This document shows, one piece after another, positions 44,293-55,014 of a stretch of DNA of 64,000 nucleotides. Below the pieces are notes generated by a model. The model did not search any database, was not told where the DNA came from, and was given only the letters and a program-made list of their open reading frames with translations. The first letter of the stretch is position 1; every line of letters starts with the position of its first letter. The DNA lies in NCBI GenBank assembly GCA_030765065.1, contig CM060989.1:60340001-60404000 (forward strand), written 5' to 3'. Position numbers and translations under genes: made by a program. The stretch is from Deroplatys truncata. Lineage: Eukaryota > Arthropoda > Insecta > Mantodea > Mantidae.

Positions 44293-45498
44293 TACGTGGA
44301 TGGTCTGAAAAGTTTCTGACCTAATAAAGATACAAGAAATTTTTTCAGAATTTTTTTTTATTTTTTATTTTTCAACATAGTCTCCTTGTAACTCTACACA
44401 CTTCTCCCAGTGATGCTCCCATCTCTGTAACCCGTCCAAATAGTACTTGGCGTTTTTCTCTGCAAAATAATTGTTCATGAAGGTGATTGCCTCTTCATTT
44501 GAAGAAAATCTCTGTCCTCCGAGCGCAATTTTCAGATGAGGGAACAAAAGGAAGTCGCTTGGGGCTAGATCTGGTGAGTAAGGCGGATGGTCAAGCAGTT
44601 CAAACCGTAATTCGTGGATTTTCGCCATTGCAACCGCTGAGGTGTGAGATGGTGCATTGTCTTGGTGAAACAGGATTTTCTTTTTCTGCAAATGTGGCCG
44701 TTTTTCCGCAAGTTCTGCCTTCAGCTTGTCAAGTAATGATGCGTAGTATGCTCCTGTAATGGTTTTTCCTTTTTTTGGAGCCGGTTCCCCCTTTGCAGTC
44801 CATTATTTGGACTGTGTTTTTATTTCGGGTGTATAATGGTGTATCCAAGTTTCATCTACAGTAATTAATCAGCGCCAAAACTCGGATTATTGCGCCTAAA
44901 CTGCGCCAAAGCATTGGAAATGTTCATTCGAACACATATTTGGTCAAACGTGAGCAAACGCGGCACCCAATGCGCGGACAGCTTTCTCATGTCTAAATGT
45001 TGATTTAATATGTGACAAACATGTTCTTTTGACATGTTCATAGCCTCTGCTATCTCTCACTTTAATTCGGCGGTCGTCTAGCACCATTTGATGAACTTTG
45101 GCGATGTTTTCGTCGGTAGTTGCAATTTTTGGAAGTCCCGAACGTTCGTCTCCCAAGCTCTTACGGCCACGTTTAAATTCAGCTACCCAAAATTTCACTG
45201 TGGTAAATGATGGTGCAGAGTCCCCATACACAGAATCCAACTCATCTTTGATTTGCGTAGGCGTATTACCTTTCAAAAACAAATACTTAATGACAGCTCG
45301 ATACTTGATTTTGTCCATTTTCATAAAAACACTCACATCACTTCACTCAAACGACTGTTACATAACAACTAAGCGTCCAAAATGGCTGAAACTTTGGTGA
45401 GTAACTGTCAACAGATGAACAACGAAATTCAGTAGGTTTTATTTACAAATGCTACCATCTTCATGTTGAGGTCAGAAACTTTTCAGACCACCATTATA
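44293..45498 (-). mobile_element. mariner element, decayed, near full length
   Basis: Inverted ends share GGTCTGAAAAGTTTCTGACC, with TA-rich flanks. The length of about 1.2 kb is near complete. It lies antisense to the host gene, between a HINE-like fragment and a LINE fragment. Confidence 0.82.
44365..45336 (-). pseudogene. mariner transposase pseudogene
   Basis: The N-terminal frame (45336 down to 44944) opens MSVFMKMDKIKYRAVIKYLF and holds both helix-turn-helix motifs (NTPTQIKDELDSVYGDSAPS; TTVKFWVAEFKRGR). The C-terminal frame (44691 down to 44365) holds ILFHQDNAPSHTS (second Asp), YSPDLAPSDFLLFPHLK (third Asp) and ends GDYVEK. The middle, with the first Asp, is broken by stops and a frameshift. 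Two of three catalytic positions can be confirmed. Confidence 0.85.
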
Positions 45499-46350
45499 TA
45501 CTGGTTTTGCGGAGTATCGCAAGCAGAACTAGGGAGGGTGGGAGCTAAAGGCAAAATGGTAGAAAGGGCAATCAAATACTGGTTCGGAATAAAGCTAATA
45601 GAGGAAAATGAGTACAATGCTTGGTTGTACAGGAGAAAACGGGCGGGAAAAAAACTTGGATGCACAATATACATACAACGTTGGAAGAAATAGGAATGGG
45701 CAGAAAGAAACAACAAAAGTAAGGGTTTCTGGAAAGAAATTAGAATAAGAGTGGAGAATATTGAAAAGCAAGAAATTATAAGTAGTTTCAAGGAAAAAAG
45801 GTTATTAATAGATTATACATAGTTAAAAACAGAGTGGGGAAAAGAAAGATACATCAAAGTATGCCACAAAGAGGCCAGAATGGGGTATGCATGGGCGAGG
45901 ACAGGTGTAGAGAGAAAAACCGGGGGGGGGGGGAGAAATGTACTAAGTGTAATGGATTACATGACAATTGGCATTATATTCTGGAATGCGAGGACACAGA
46001 TAAAGGAAGTGAGAATTTAATACTAGAAAAATGGAAAAAATTTACCAGTAGAGCTAAAAGCTACAAAGATTTTTAATACAAGATCAAATGAATATATGGA
46101 GAAAGCAGGAAAATATTTATGAAAAATTACGTTAAAGTGGTTAAAAGAGATGTGAAGCAAATTGGAGAAAATACGGAAAAGGGGTAACAAGGCGAAAAAG
46201 TAAATAGTGAAAAATTATACTTTCTCATTATATATACAACAGAATGTTAAATATAAGGGGAAGAGAAACGATAAGCAACTTCGTTGTATTGTAAACATTG
46301 TATAAATTGCATGCAAGTACAAAGTAGACAATAAATTATTCATTCATTCA
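45499..46350 (+). pseudogene. LINE 3' fragment with zinc finger
   Basis: Reads RAIKYWFGIKLIEENEYNAW, GFWKEIRIRVENIEKQEI, MGYAWARTG, then CTKCNGLHDNWHYILEC (CX2C...HX4C knuckle). It ends in an ATTC-type tail (about 46338-46350). Stops and a poly-G tract (about 45921-45931) break it. Same family as 37262-37980. Confidence 0.65.
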
Positions 46351-46404
46351 TATACTGACTTTGAAATTCCACTGTAAGCAATATCAACTTTACCACTTCA
46401 AAAA

Positions 46405-46690
46405 ATGTATAAAGTATAGGAAAATTCAATAGCAACGACAAATATCTCAGAAATGGTTAAAGCCATATGAGTCATGCAGATATCCAAAATGTATAAAATT
46501 TAAATTAAAATAGTTATGGCCATTTTTGAGAAAAGGAAAAATAATTTAAAATGTTCCACGCTAAAGTTATTTTGGAGGGGTGTGAGAAATTCTTGAAAAT
46601 CATTGAACCCATACCACACCCATGAAGAACCTGAACTTTAAATACCAAATTTGGTATTTATCCAACATTTTGTTTTTTATGGTAATTAAT
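46405..46690 (-). repeat. HINE-like repeat fragment, reverse
   Basis: Internal part of the diverged subfamily (ATATCTCAGAAATGGTTAAA through TTTGGTATTTATCC). Both termini are missing. Confidence 0.5.
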
Positions 46691-46739
46691 TTTTCTTTCA
46701 CACAAGCCGTGTTAGGAAAAGGTTAGAAAGGCAGAATCA

Positions 46740-46860
46740 GATGAATGAAAAATTCAGTGCCATAGCCAAGACTTGAAACACAGATTTTCCTGTTTCTGTC
46801 TGGTTGTTCCAACGAACTGAGCTACCATGGTAACATGCCAGTACAACGTTAAATTCTCCA
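46740..46860 (-). mobile_element. tRNA-derived SINE candidate, reverse
   Basis: The minus strand has a box-A-like GTAGCTCAGTTCGTTGG and a box-B-like GTTTCAAGTC about 45 bp further on. The intervening arm sequences do not form a full cloverleaf, so a SINE head is more likely than a working tRNA. Confidence 0.45.
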
Positions 46861-46876
46861 ACTGACTTGCATTTTT

Positions 46877-47779
46877 ACTTTCTCTACTACGATACCGAGA
46901 TTTCACCGGAAATATATGTTTTGAGACCCCCTGAATCCAAAAAAAGCATTTTTGGAAACTTGTCCGTGTGTGTGTCTGTGAACAGCATAACTCAAAAATG
47001 AACAGTCAGATAAACACCAAACTTGATATTTAGGTTCAGTATCTTCCAGAGATGCGACATGAAGGTTTCCAAGAAAATCCCTTCACCCCAGATTACCCTT
47101 TACATGGAACATTTTTCGAAAATTTTAATTTTCTCAAAAATGGCTCTTAACGATTTTGATTAAAATATCATATGTTTAAGATATTTTCATGACAAATAAA
47201 ATGTATATCTTGAATTTTCTGGGAATGTCTCCAAAAGTATTCTTCATTGTGAACGACTTTTGCATAACTGGTAAACCATAAGAGATAGACAAAATTTTAC
47301 TACACAAAAAATGTAGATCGCGTTAAAATACACAATTTATGTCATATACATTTTTTTTGTTGAGTGAACCATTTTCGAGATATTGCTTGTTATTTCCTTA
47401 AATTTTTCAATACTTATTTTCTCAATGGGAAGTCGTTATTCATTTTTTTGTCTTGGGTATGCAAAGAGTATTAATCTGTGGCAAAGAGAATGGTGCTGCA
47501 CCTAGCAACCAGCTATTAAGAGATATGTCTGTGCTTAAAGGCTACTGTATTTCTATATTGCCCTTGCAAATACAAAACAAGGGGAACATAGTACGCCTTA
47601 AGCGATAGTCAAATATTTTTAGAACTGGTCGCTATGTGTAAAATGTAGTTCTCTTTGCATGTCAAAAGATCATTTCTGCAAATGTTTATCTCAATTAATA
47701 TGAAATAGATGGAGAATAAGAGTTTGTAAAAATAGTTTGTACAAGAGTAGAGAAAGTCATGTGAGTGTAACACATCAGA
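46877..47779 (+). repeat. HINE-like repeat with deleted terminal hairpin
   Basis: Otherwise complete, but about 40 bp after ACTTTCTCTACTACG are missing, removing the second half of the hairpin. The rest reaches ACACATCAGA and a T-run. Because the hairpin is thought to act during replication, the deletion probably followed insertion. Confidence 0.75.
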
Positions 47780-47929
47780 TTTTTTCCGGTAAACTACAAG
47801 GAGATCTCAGATTATTTTGAGATGATGCCCTAATGGTGACTTACAATGTCGTAAGTACTTTAAGTCCCAGGGCTTCATAATTTATCCAACTAATAGGTCA
47901 GTCATTTGTAATTAATTAATTGCAAGTCA

Positions 47930-49290
47930 GTTGGGAAATTAAATGTCTTTTTAATTGAATTAAATTACTACGGAAGTAAATAGAGCATAAACATGGGTTA
48001 GAGGTTATTCTTATGATCTGTAACCTGTCAATTTAACTAGAATATTGTATCATATTTGGAGGAAGATATTTTAACGTGTTCATGGTTTACTTAGCTTTCA
48101 TTGATGAACTCGACAAAGAAAACAATGGGAATGCGATAGTGTGTATAGTATAGATAAGGTGAGATTCATGTGATACTTATACAGAGAGAGTCAAGGAACG
48201 TTTTAGTATACAACAAAACTCAGACAGCAATTCAGCTGTATTACCCAAACTGCAGTTGTTATCCTGCGAGATTACTGGAACATTTCAGTAAGTTACAGGC
48301 AATTTTATAAATATTCACTGTATGCTTGCTGATTGTATCTAATTGCATTGTTAGAGTGCTTTTGAGGTTAAGAGCAAGGTACATTTCAATTCAATTCTTT
48401 ATTGCTTATATAACTTGTGTTACAAGCCTTGCACATAGTCAAAAGCTAATACAGGATGTTAAAAAAAACATACAAATAAAATTAAAAAGGTAGTATTTCT
48501 AGTCTATATACAATTTATTTTAATTTAATAGCTCTTCTAGTCTATATGGGCACATTTCAATTAGATATCTTTTAAGCTGTTTAGCAAGAGTTTTTTCTCA
48601 AATGATCTTTTATACTTTTTGGTAGGGCATTATACAGTATCATTCCCATTATAATTGGGTCCTTTTTTGTTGAGGCCTTGTTTATGTGTAATCCATGATA
48701 ATTTATGCTCCCCCTGGTGTTATATGAGTAAATAAAATATACATGAATATTCAAAAAATAAAAGGCAATTCTTTGCTTTTGCAGGTTTTCCACACATTGT
48801 GGGTGCAATTGACTGCACACATGTTCCTATTTTGTGTCCATCCGGTGAAAAAGGTGAACTTTTCCAAAATCGAAAAAGGATGTTTCTTTATTAACATGCA
48901 AGTGATCTGCAATGCAAATATGAAGATTACGAACATGATTTCCAAAGAATTTTAAGCTGCTTTTCAGTGTGTTTCCCATCGCTCGCAGCATTAAACTCGT
49001 CTTTCACGACTTTCTAGGATTTCTCTACCAACGAAGATATATCTCTTTTGCTGATGTCCCCCCCCCCATTTCCTATCGCATATAGACTTATCCATGATCA
49101 CTCAAGTAAATCGTGCAAACAAAACAGTACTCTGGGAGTAATGAGCTCTTATAGCTGTAACTAAAAGAGTAAATTGTAGTTGAGCTCTCCAACATTACTC
49201 CTAGAGTAAACTCCTCTGGTAACCTACTTCTGTAGTATAGACTTCTTTAGTAAATGTTACTTCCAAAGTAATTTACTTCAACATTCCTTA
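47930..49290 (+). mobile_element. Harbinger-like element with LINE inserted in its intron
   Basis: 47960-48375 matches 62720-63230 in the same orientation and encodes a decayed N-terminal transposase region. 48782 onward reads GFPHIVGAIDCTHVPILCPS, the catalytic GxIDCTH region of HARBI1-like transposases, then FQNRKR and, in another frame, NMQVICNANMKI. The junctions CAAG/GTACAT and TTTTGCAG/GTTTTCC look like splice sites, so the transposase gene probably had an intron here, now occupied by a LINE fragment. Limits are approximate. Confidence 0.6.
48384..48780 (-). pseudogene. LINE 3' fragment
   Basis: The minus strand reads YNTRGSINYHGLHINKAS and MGMILYNALPKSIKDHLR, the C-terminus of a LINE ORF2, followed by AATAAAG near its 3' end (about 48395). 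It lies inside the inferred intron of the Harbinger-like transposase. Confidence 0.65.
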
Positions 49291-49984
49291 AGGGTTCAGC
49301 TTTAACTACTATGAATCTCATACTCCTTTTTGTAGTGTTTAATGTCCATTCTTACTGCATATGGCACCACAGGCAGTGGACATTGATGATACATAAATGA
49401 AATGGTTATTGGGAAAGGAAATTTGGGAAGGAGACATTCCAGGCTTAAGTTACCAGTTATGAGGACTGAAGAAAACCTCAGCAGGGAGGACAGTTCTGTG
49501 GCCATGTGCACCATCCTCGTTAAACAAACCCTTCAGGGACCTTCAGCTTACTGCGGTAAGAATTTCACCAGGGTAATCATCATACAGTGGTGCACCAATG
49601 TTCACCACAGTTTAGGTGACCATGGCTACCTGGCAGGCACTCCCCTTGGTTGAGCGCATCGTTTATTGCAGGTAAACTCTACTGAACCCACCCGGATGTA
49701 CATCATGTCATCTGTTTTTCACTCGTTCTACCTCTTTGCTGAAGCGCATGCATGTAGTTAAGCTTGCAATAGAGGAAAGCAAAAGCAGACCCAAGTTTCT
49801 CCACTATGTTATTAAATTTAACATCAATTCTTAAGAAAAGATAGAAAGTACGACAGAGATAGAATCAATAACTTCAAGATGGACACATGGGAAAAACTGG
49901 CCTTACAATTGATAAGCAAAATATGCTGAACTATTATAGATGTTTTTTCTTTCTTTCCACACTGACTAAATTCCAGTTAGCTTA
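49291..49984. other. unassigned intron sequence
   Basis: No exon recognised. Around 49570-49620, motifs such as GTGGTGCACCAATGTTCACC are distantly like the repeat at 50345-51680, so an older relative may be present. Confidence 0.35.
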
Positions 49985-50110
49985 GCCGATATTCACGGAA
50001 AGACAGGCAGAAAAAAGAAATAAAAAAATACATTATTCCCAAACACGGTTTGAACCCAAAACCTCTTGAATAAGAGGCGTACATGCTACCCATACATTAT
50101 GGTGGCGATT
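49985..50110 (-). mobile_element. tRNA-derived SINE candidate, reverse
   Basis: The minus strand shows box-A-like GGGTAGCATGTACGCC and a strong box-B GGGTTCAAACC, then an AT-rich body. No complete cloverleaf is evident. Confidence 0.5.
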
Positions 50111-50272
50111 TCAGATTTTAGACTTTGGTACTGATGTCTTCAGGTTACCGGATTCCTATATCTGTGCAATCAATGTACTTAATATTCCTTAAATGTAGTA
50201 ATTGCAGTAAATCCATTTGTTACTCTCCATATTTCTGCCTTGTTCTTGGAACTATGCTTCAACTCATATAAT

Positions 50273-50352
50273 TGTGATATGTAACGTCGTGATTGTGTGG
50301 ATTTTTGTTACATCTTAGATCGGATATTGCACTTGTCGCACAAATAAGTCTT
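50273..50352 (+). repeat. repeat unit shared with 63828-63907
   Basis: About 80 bp (TGATATGTAACGTCGTGATT and following) match 63828-63907 in the same orientation with only a few differences. At both places it lies beside a copy of the repeat below. Confidence 0.65.
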
Positions 50353-51680
50353 AAAGATTACACATTACAAAGTTCATTAAAGTAACTTTATCAGAATGTA
50401 TTCATTGGCTAAAATGGAGTGTATCTATTCTTTGGGAATTCTAACCGATACCGTTCCGCCATTTTAACATTTCAGCACAAGTAAAGTTGGAGATAATCGA
50501 AGAAAACTGGTCGTTCATGGCCGGTCAGATTTAACCGCGGTAAAATCCTTGATAAACTTTTACTGGCATCGATGCACCACAAATGACTGTTCACCATGGT
50601 AAAGTTGTGATTAGTATTATTAATGTTATTTGTGTATGTGTTTACTCAACATGGTGAAGCCATCTTGTGACGTAATTCTTTGTTAGGTTTGTAGCTCCAT
50701 CTGGTGTTAGCAATTTGCGGCAGTATTAGTTTTTGTTTGAAAGAATGCTACTTTTATTTTATTTAATTTTTTGTTTCACTGTCCTCCGGCTAGCTATGAT
50801 CTTTTGGTCAAGCACTTCTCTTTATACAGGTTGTGTAAACGGAAAGGAATCTTTTATCCAAAGATAACACCGATGAAGAAATTTGTTTTACACTTTTATT
50901 GTCGAACACATCTACTATCACATTTACACATTGATCTTGACACTCGCCAAACTGAAACTGTTATAACAACTTCTTACTGATCACTTTTAATCCACGTACT
51001 TCAACCTTTTGTATAATTAACTTTACCATACTTGAGATTTTTCATAACTCATATGCATAACTTGCGAATCGATAGCCGACGTGTAATATTTCTGCTGGAC
51101 TGAAGGCGACGTGTATCATACAAAATCTTTTCGACGAACTGACGGGGTCTTTACCTCTAACCTACCTTTTATACTCCTTCACCCAGATATGCCTAAAGAT
51201 TATAACTGAACTGCTATTGGCTAATAAAATGCGCCAACATTAGCGTCTATTTTTATATCCAATGAAAATTATGAATACATATGCTCTAGGTAAATGTTCC
51301 AGAAGATTCTCAAGGAAAACGCGCCAACATTACGTAACTTTCTCGTTTCCAATAATGATAAACAGCTCACCCCCTCGCTGCATTATTGCACGCTATTATT
51401 GTCAGTTTCAGTAAGGCAGTATAAACTTACTTCCCAACAATAATTACAATCAACAAACATCTCAAATCCATGTCACATAAAAATGCATATTCATATTACA
51501 ATCGTTATTTACATTTAAGTAATTTGTGATACAAATTACTGCATCAAAGTCCATATTTTACCACGGTAAAATCTTGATCGAGAATGGTGCACACGGCCAC
51601 TAGAGTCCAAGCTTTAACAAATTTGGCTATCCATGTTGGTAAATCTCATATTGTGTTCAAAAGGAGCAAGAACTAATAAA
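50353..51680 (+). repeat. interspersed repeat (inverse of 63380-63780) split by a solo LTR
   Basis: The flanks 50353-50605 and 51547-51680 together match the uninterrupted copy at 63380-63780 in reverse orientation. Internal motifs TTTTACCACGGTAAAAT-like and GGTAAAATCCTTGATAA occur as near-repeats. I cannot classify it. Confidence 0.65.
50606..51546 (-). mobile_element. solo LTR, Gypsy-like, reverse
   Basis: A perfect 4-bp duplication AAGT flanks it (50602-50605 and 51547-51550). On the minus strand it begins TGATGCAGTA and ends TAATCACA. It is homologous to the LTR at 5049-5881 but with substantial divergence at the 3' side. A TATA box (TATAAAAG on the minus strand) lies near 51170, at the place equivalent to the TATA of the other copy. 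The empty site is preserved at about 63510. Confidence 0.82.
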
Positions 51681-51766
51681 TGATCTAATCATTTTGCCCC
51701 TTATTTCCAGCTTATGTTGGCATTATTTGATAGTATAGTATAGTTACTCTTCATTCTTTCTTACAG

Positions 51767-52430
51767 GAAAAGATGTTCATCCAGAAGAAACTGTAGCGGT
51801 GGCAGCATGGGTATTCCAATAATATTTCCACCTGGTGTATCTTTTGGTCATAAACCATCTGGGAACATTTCCTCAAAATCTTCAAGAAGACGTAGAAGAA
51901 ACAAGCCTAAAGTTGACCACATATGTGATACTTGCGGAAAGATTTTTGTACATCTTAGTAAGTTGAAGAGACACACTCTCTCTCATTCTGGTTTGAGAGA
52001 ACATGCCTGTGATACATGTGGAAAGGGTTTTACCCATGTCCACAATCTCAAATCACACAGACTTGTACATACCGGGGAAAAGCCATATGTTTGTGATACA
52101 TGCGGGAAAGGCTTCACATGCTCCAGCCACTTGAAGACTCACAAACTGACACACACAGGGGAGAAACCCCACGTTTGTGACTTGTGTGGCAAGCGCTTTA
52201 CACATGCCCATAGTTTGAAATCTCATTTGTTGGTTCACGCTGGAGAGAAACCACATGTGTGTGATACATGTGGGAAGTGTTTTACACAGTTGAGTAGTCT
52301 TAAAACTCACAAAAAGTTCCATGCCGGTATAAAACCGTATGGTTGTGGTATATGTGGAAAATGCTTCAATACAACAAGTGACCTCAAAAGACACAAAGTG
52401 ATCCATACACGTGATAGACCTTCTATGTAA
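51767..52430 (+). CDS. C2H2 zinc-finger protein, terminal exon with six fingers
   Basis: The acceptor TTACAG ends at 51766. The exon completes the Arg codon from 43888-43889 and ends at TAA 52428-52430. Joined to the exons at 33512 and 43747 it gives 936 bp, 311 residues, with no frame conflict. A basic stretch (SKSSRRRRRNKPK) suggests a nuclear signal. Six C2H2 fingers follow, each CX2CX12HX3H, starting with HICDTCGKIFVHLSKLKRH and ending with the YGCGICGKCF finger. Linkers of the TGEKP type join the middle fingers. My reading of helix positions -1, 2, 3 and 6 is HSKR, HHNS, CSHT, HHSS, QSST and TSDR. It is probably a DNA-binding transcription regulator; its target is unknown. The fingers run to the C-terminus with no further domain. 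Confidence 0.9.
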
Positions 52431-52859
52431 TGGATATACTGTTGCATATTTTATAGGTTAAATCATCCTGCAGTATGTATAACATGTACTCCCTTCTGTG
52501 TAAGATAAATGTGTCCAACAGCTTGTAGAATTGCAGGAATTAGCAGCTCGCATCTTCCGTGTTGTACCTCAGAGATTTGAAGATGTAGGCCAGATTTGCA
52601 ATACTAACTTCATTCTTAAAAACAAATTATCTGTCGGTCTTCAGGCTACATTCTAGAGTTGCATAGATTTTTCCAAATGCATGATGACCAGCTTAAGATA
52701 ATGTTGAGTCTTTCTTGAATTTGTTGCCCATTTCATTGCAGTTGGAGGGTTGGGCACTGACAACTGATGCATAGAACCTTCACATCATTTAAGTCTGACT
52801 GCAGCTCTTGTCAAGCTTGAACAGTTGCTGTGTTTTTATAAAGTGTTAACATGTGCTAT
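52431..52859 (+). other. probable 3' UTR of the zinc-finger gene
   Basis: No coding signal. I find no canonical AATAAA before the mariner remnant that starts at about 52860, so the polyadenylation site is unknown; one may lie inside the transposon. Confidence 0.4.
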
Positions 52860-52929
52860 AAGTGGTTTGCTATAGTTTTTATAATGCCTCAAAATATGTA
52901 CTTTGTCCACAGTATTTTTCTATGCTTAC

Positions 52930-54742
52930 CTTTTACTTATTATGCATGGTCTCCTTTGAAATACACTTCTCCACAATGCCATTTCCACTTCCAGAAGCAG
53001 TCTTGGTACATCTCCTTCTGGATTGTGTGAAGCGCCGTCTGCAAATTTTTTTATGCTGTCTATCGTTGCAAATCTTCATCCTTTCAGCAGGGTTTTCAAC
53101 TTTGGAAATAAAAAAAAGTCTGCATGTGCCAGGTCTGGAGAGTACAGAGGACGAGGCAACACAGTGATATCTTTTTTTACTTTCTCTGCTACGTATAGTA
53201 AGTAAGGGAAGTATTGTATTCCACCCAAAAATTCGATACCGAGATTTCACGGGAAATATATATGTTTTGAGACCCCCTGAATCCAAAAAAAAGCATTTTT
53301 GGAAACATGTCCGTGTGCGTGTCTGTCTGTGAACAGCATAACTCAGAAACGAACAGTCGGATAAACACCAAACTTGGTATTTAGGTTCAGTATCTTCCAG
53401 AGATGCGACACAAAGGTTTTCAAGAAAATCTCCCCACCCCAGATTACCCTTTACATGGAACATTTTTCGAAAATTTTAATTTTCTCAAAAATGGCTCTAA
53501 CGATTTTGATTAAAATATCATATGTTTAAGAAATATTTTTATGACAAATGAAATGTATATCTCGAATTTTCTGGGAATGTCTCCAAAAGTATTCTTCATT
53601 GTGAACGACTTTTGCATAACTCGTAAACCATAAGAGATAGACAAAATTTTACTACACAAATAATGTAGATCGCATTAAAATACACAATTTCTGTCATATA
53701 CATGTTTTTTGTTGAGTGAAACATTTTCGAGATATTGATTGTTATTCCCTTAAATTTTCCAATAATTTTTCTCAAATGGGAATTCGTTATTCATTTGTTT
53801 TATGTCCTAGACATACAAAGAGAATGGAATGCGCCACATAGCAACCAGCTCTTAAAAGATTTGATTATCACTTAAAGTCTACCATATTCCCCTTGCACCT
53901 ACAAGAAAATTAGCAATAAGATTAACATCTCGATTAATATGAAGCATATGGAGAATAAGCGTTTCTAAAAATAGTTTGTACAAGAGTAGAGAAAGTCATG
54001 TGAGTGTAACACATCAGATTCTTTTTTTTGTGTAATAGTCATGCATCAACAGGGATGAATTGTGCAGATGCGTTATTGTGATGCAAGAGCCATGAATTGT
54101 TTTGCCACGTTTCACGCCATTTCCTTCTCATATTTTCTCGCAGGCATTGCAACACGTCCTGATAGTACCATTGATTAACAGTTTGTCCCTGTGGCATGAA
54201 TTCATGATGAACTAATTCTTCAAAGTCAAAGAAAACTATCAGGATGGCTTTGACATTTGACCTGATATGACAAGCTTTTTTTTGGTCTTGGAGAACCTTT
54301 CCAGATCTATTGTGAGTTTGAACCTTGGTCTCAGCATCATAACCATAGACCCACATCTCATCACCAGTTATGATTCTCTTAAGGAACATATCGTTCTCCT
54401 TTGCACGATCTAAAAGCTCTTCACAGATTGTGAGGCAATGGTCTTTCTGGTCTTGACTCATGAGCCGTGGTACGAACTTTGGTGGCAACATGATGCATTC
54501 CAAGATGCTATGTCAGTATTTCATGAAATGTTACATTCTTCTACAATCTCTTGGACAGTCAATCTTCGATTGGCACACACAGTTTTGTTGACATTCCTGA
54601 CATGAGTGTCGTTGGTAGACGTCGAAGGGTGTCCTGAACGAGGGTCATCTTTAACTTCCATCTGGCCATTTTTAAACAGCGTGAACCATACATAATACCG
54701 AGTGCAGCTTAAGCACTTATCAGCATAGGCTTCCTGCATCAT
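52930..54742 (-). pseudogene. mariner transposase pseudogene, interrupted
   Basis: Order on the minus strand: ADKCLSCTRYYVWFTLFKNG (54700), DDPRSGHPSTS, IITGDEMWVYGYDAETK (first catalytic Asp), HHEFMPQGQTVNQ, WLLHHNNASAQF (the second Asp is Asn), FIPVDA, then across the inserted repeat ITVLPRPLYSPDLAHADFFL with the third Asp. The triad is therefore broken at the second position. Confidence 0.8.
53179..54018 (+). repeat. HINE-like repeat inserted in mariner
   Basis: Full length, ACTTTCTCTGCTACG to ACACATCAGA. The mariner reading frame resumes on the far side with no evident loss, so the target was the T-run of an AAA-rich (Lys) stretch. It is younger than the mariner. Confidence 0.85.
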
Positions 54743-55014
54743 ATGGTGTGTCTGTAAAGGTTTTCTTGAGTTTCACGCAAAATTTAATGCACATGCATTG
54801 CTCCTCTAACTCTGCCATCTCAAAATTCGCAAACTGTGCGACACAATGTTCTACTCAATACAGCACTGAACTATAACTAACAGACATAGAATAATGAAAC
54901 TTCCGGCAGATACACATTAAACACAGGCATGTGCAGGGATGCCAACTGCATTTCGCTCCAACACTCCATTGGCGCAAAATTACGAATGTTCCAGAATTTT
55001 TTGAACAGACCTCG

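Larger units (their letters stand above)
43890..51766 (+). other. 7.9-kb intron 2 of the zinc-finger gene
   Basis: Runs from gtcagt to the acceptor TTCTTACAG ending at 51766. It contains mariner, LINE, HINE-like, Harbinger, SINE and solo-LTR insertions. Confidence 0.55.
52860..55014 (-). mobile_element. mariner element split by a HINE-like repeat
   Basis: The two halves, 52860-53178 and 54019-55014, form one mariner on the minus strand. The right end is CGAGGTCTGTTCAAAAAATT (minus strand) next to TA at 55015-55016. The left TIR is not recognisable, so that end is truncated or diverged. Confidence 0.75.

Noticed and set aside
52053-52406. 117-codon minus-strand frame opposite the zinc fingers
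   Set aside because: It is the antisense shadow of the repeated C2H2 codons.
3514-54018. Recurrent repeat as a CRISPR array or canonical Helitron
   Set aside because: The copies are 0.85 kb and dispersed in both orientations, not short repeats with spacers. The ends lack the CTRR terminus and A/T target of canonical Helitrons, so the helentron-type variant was preferred.
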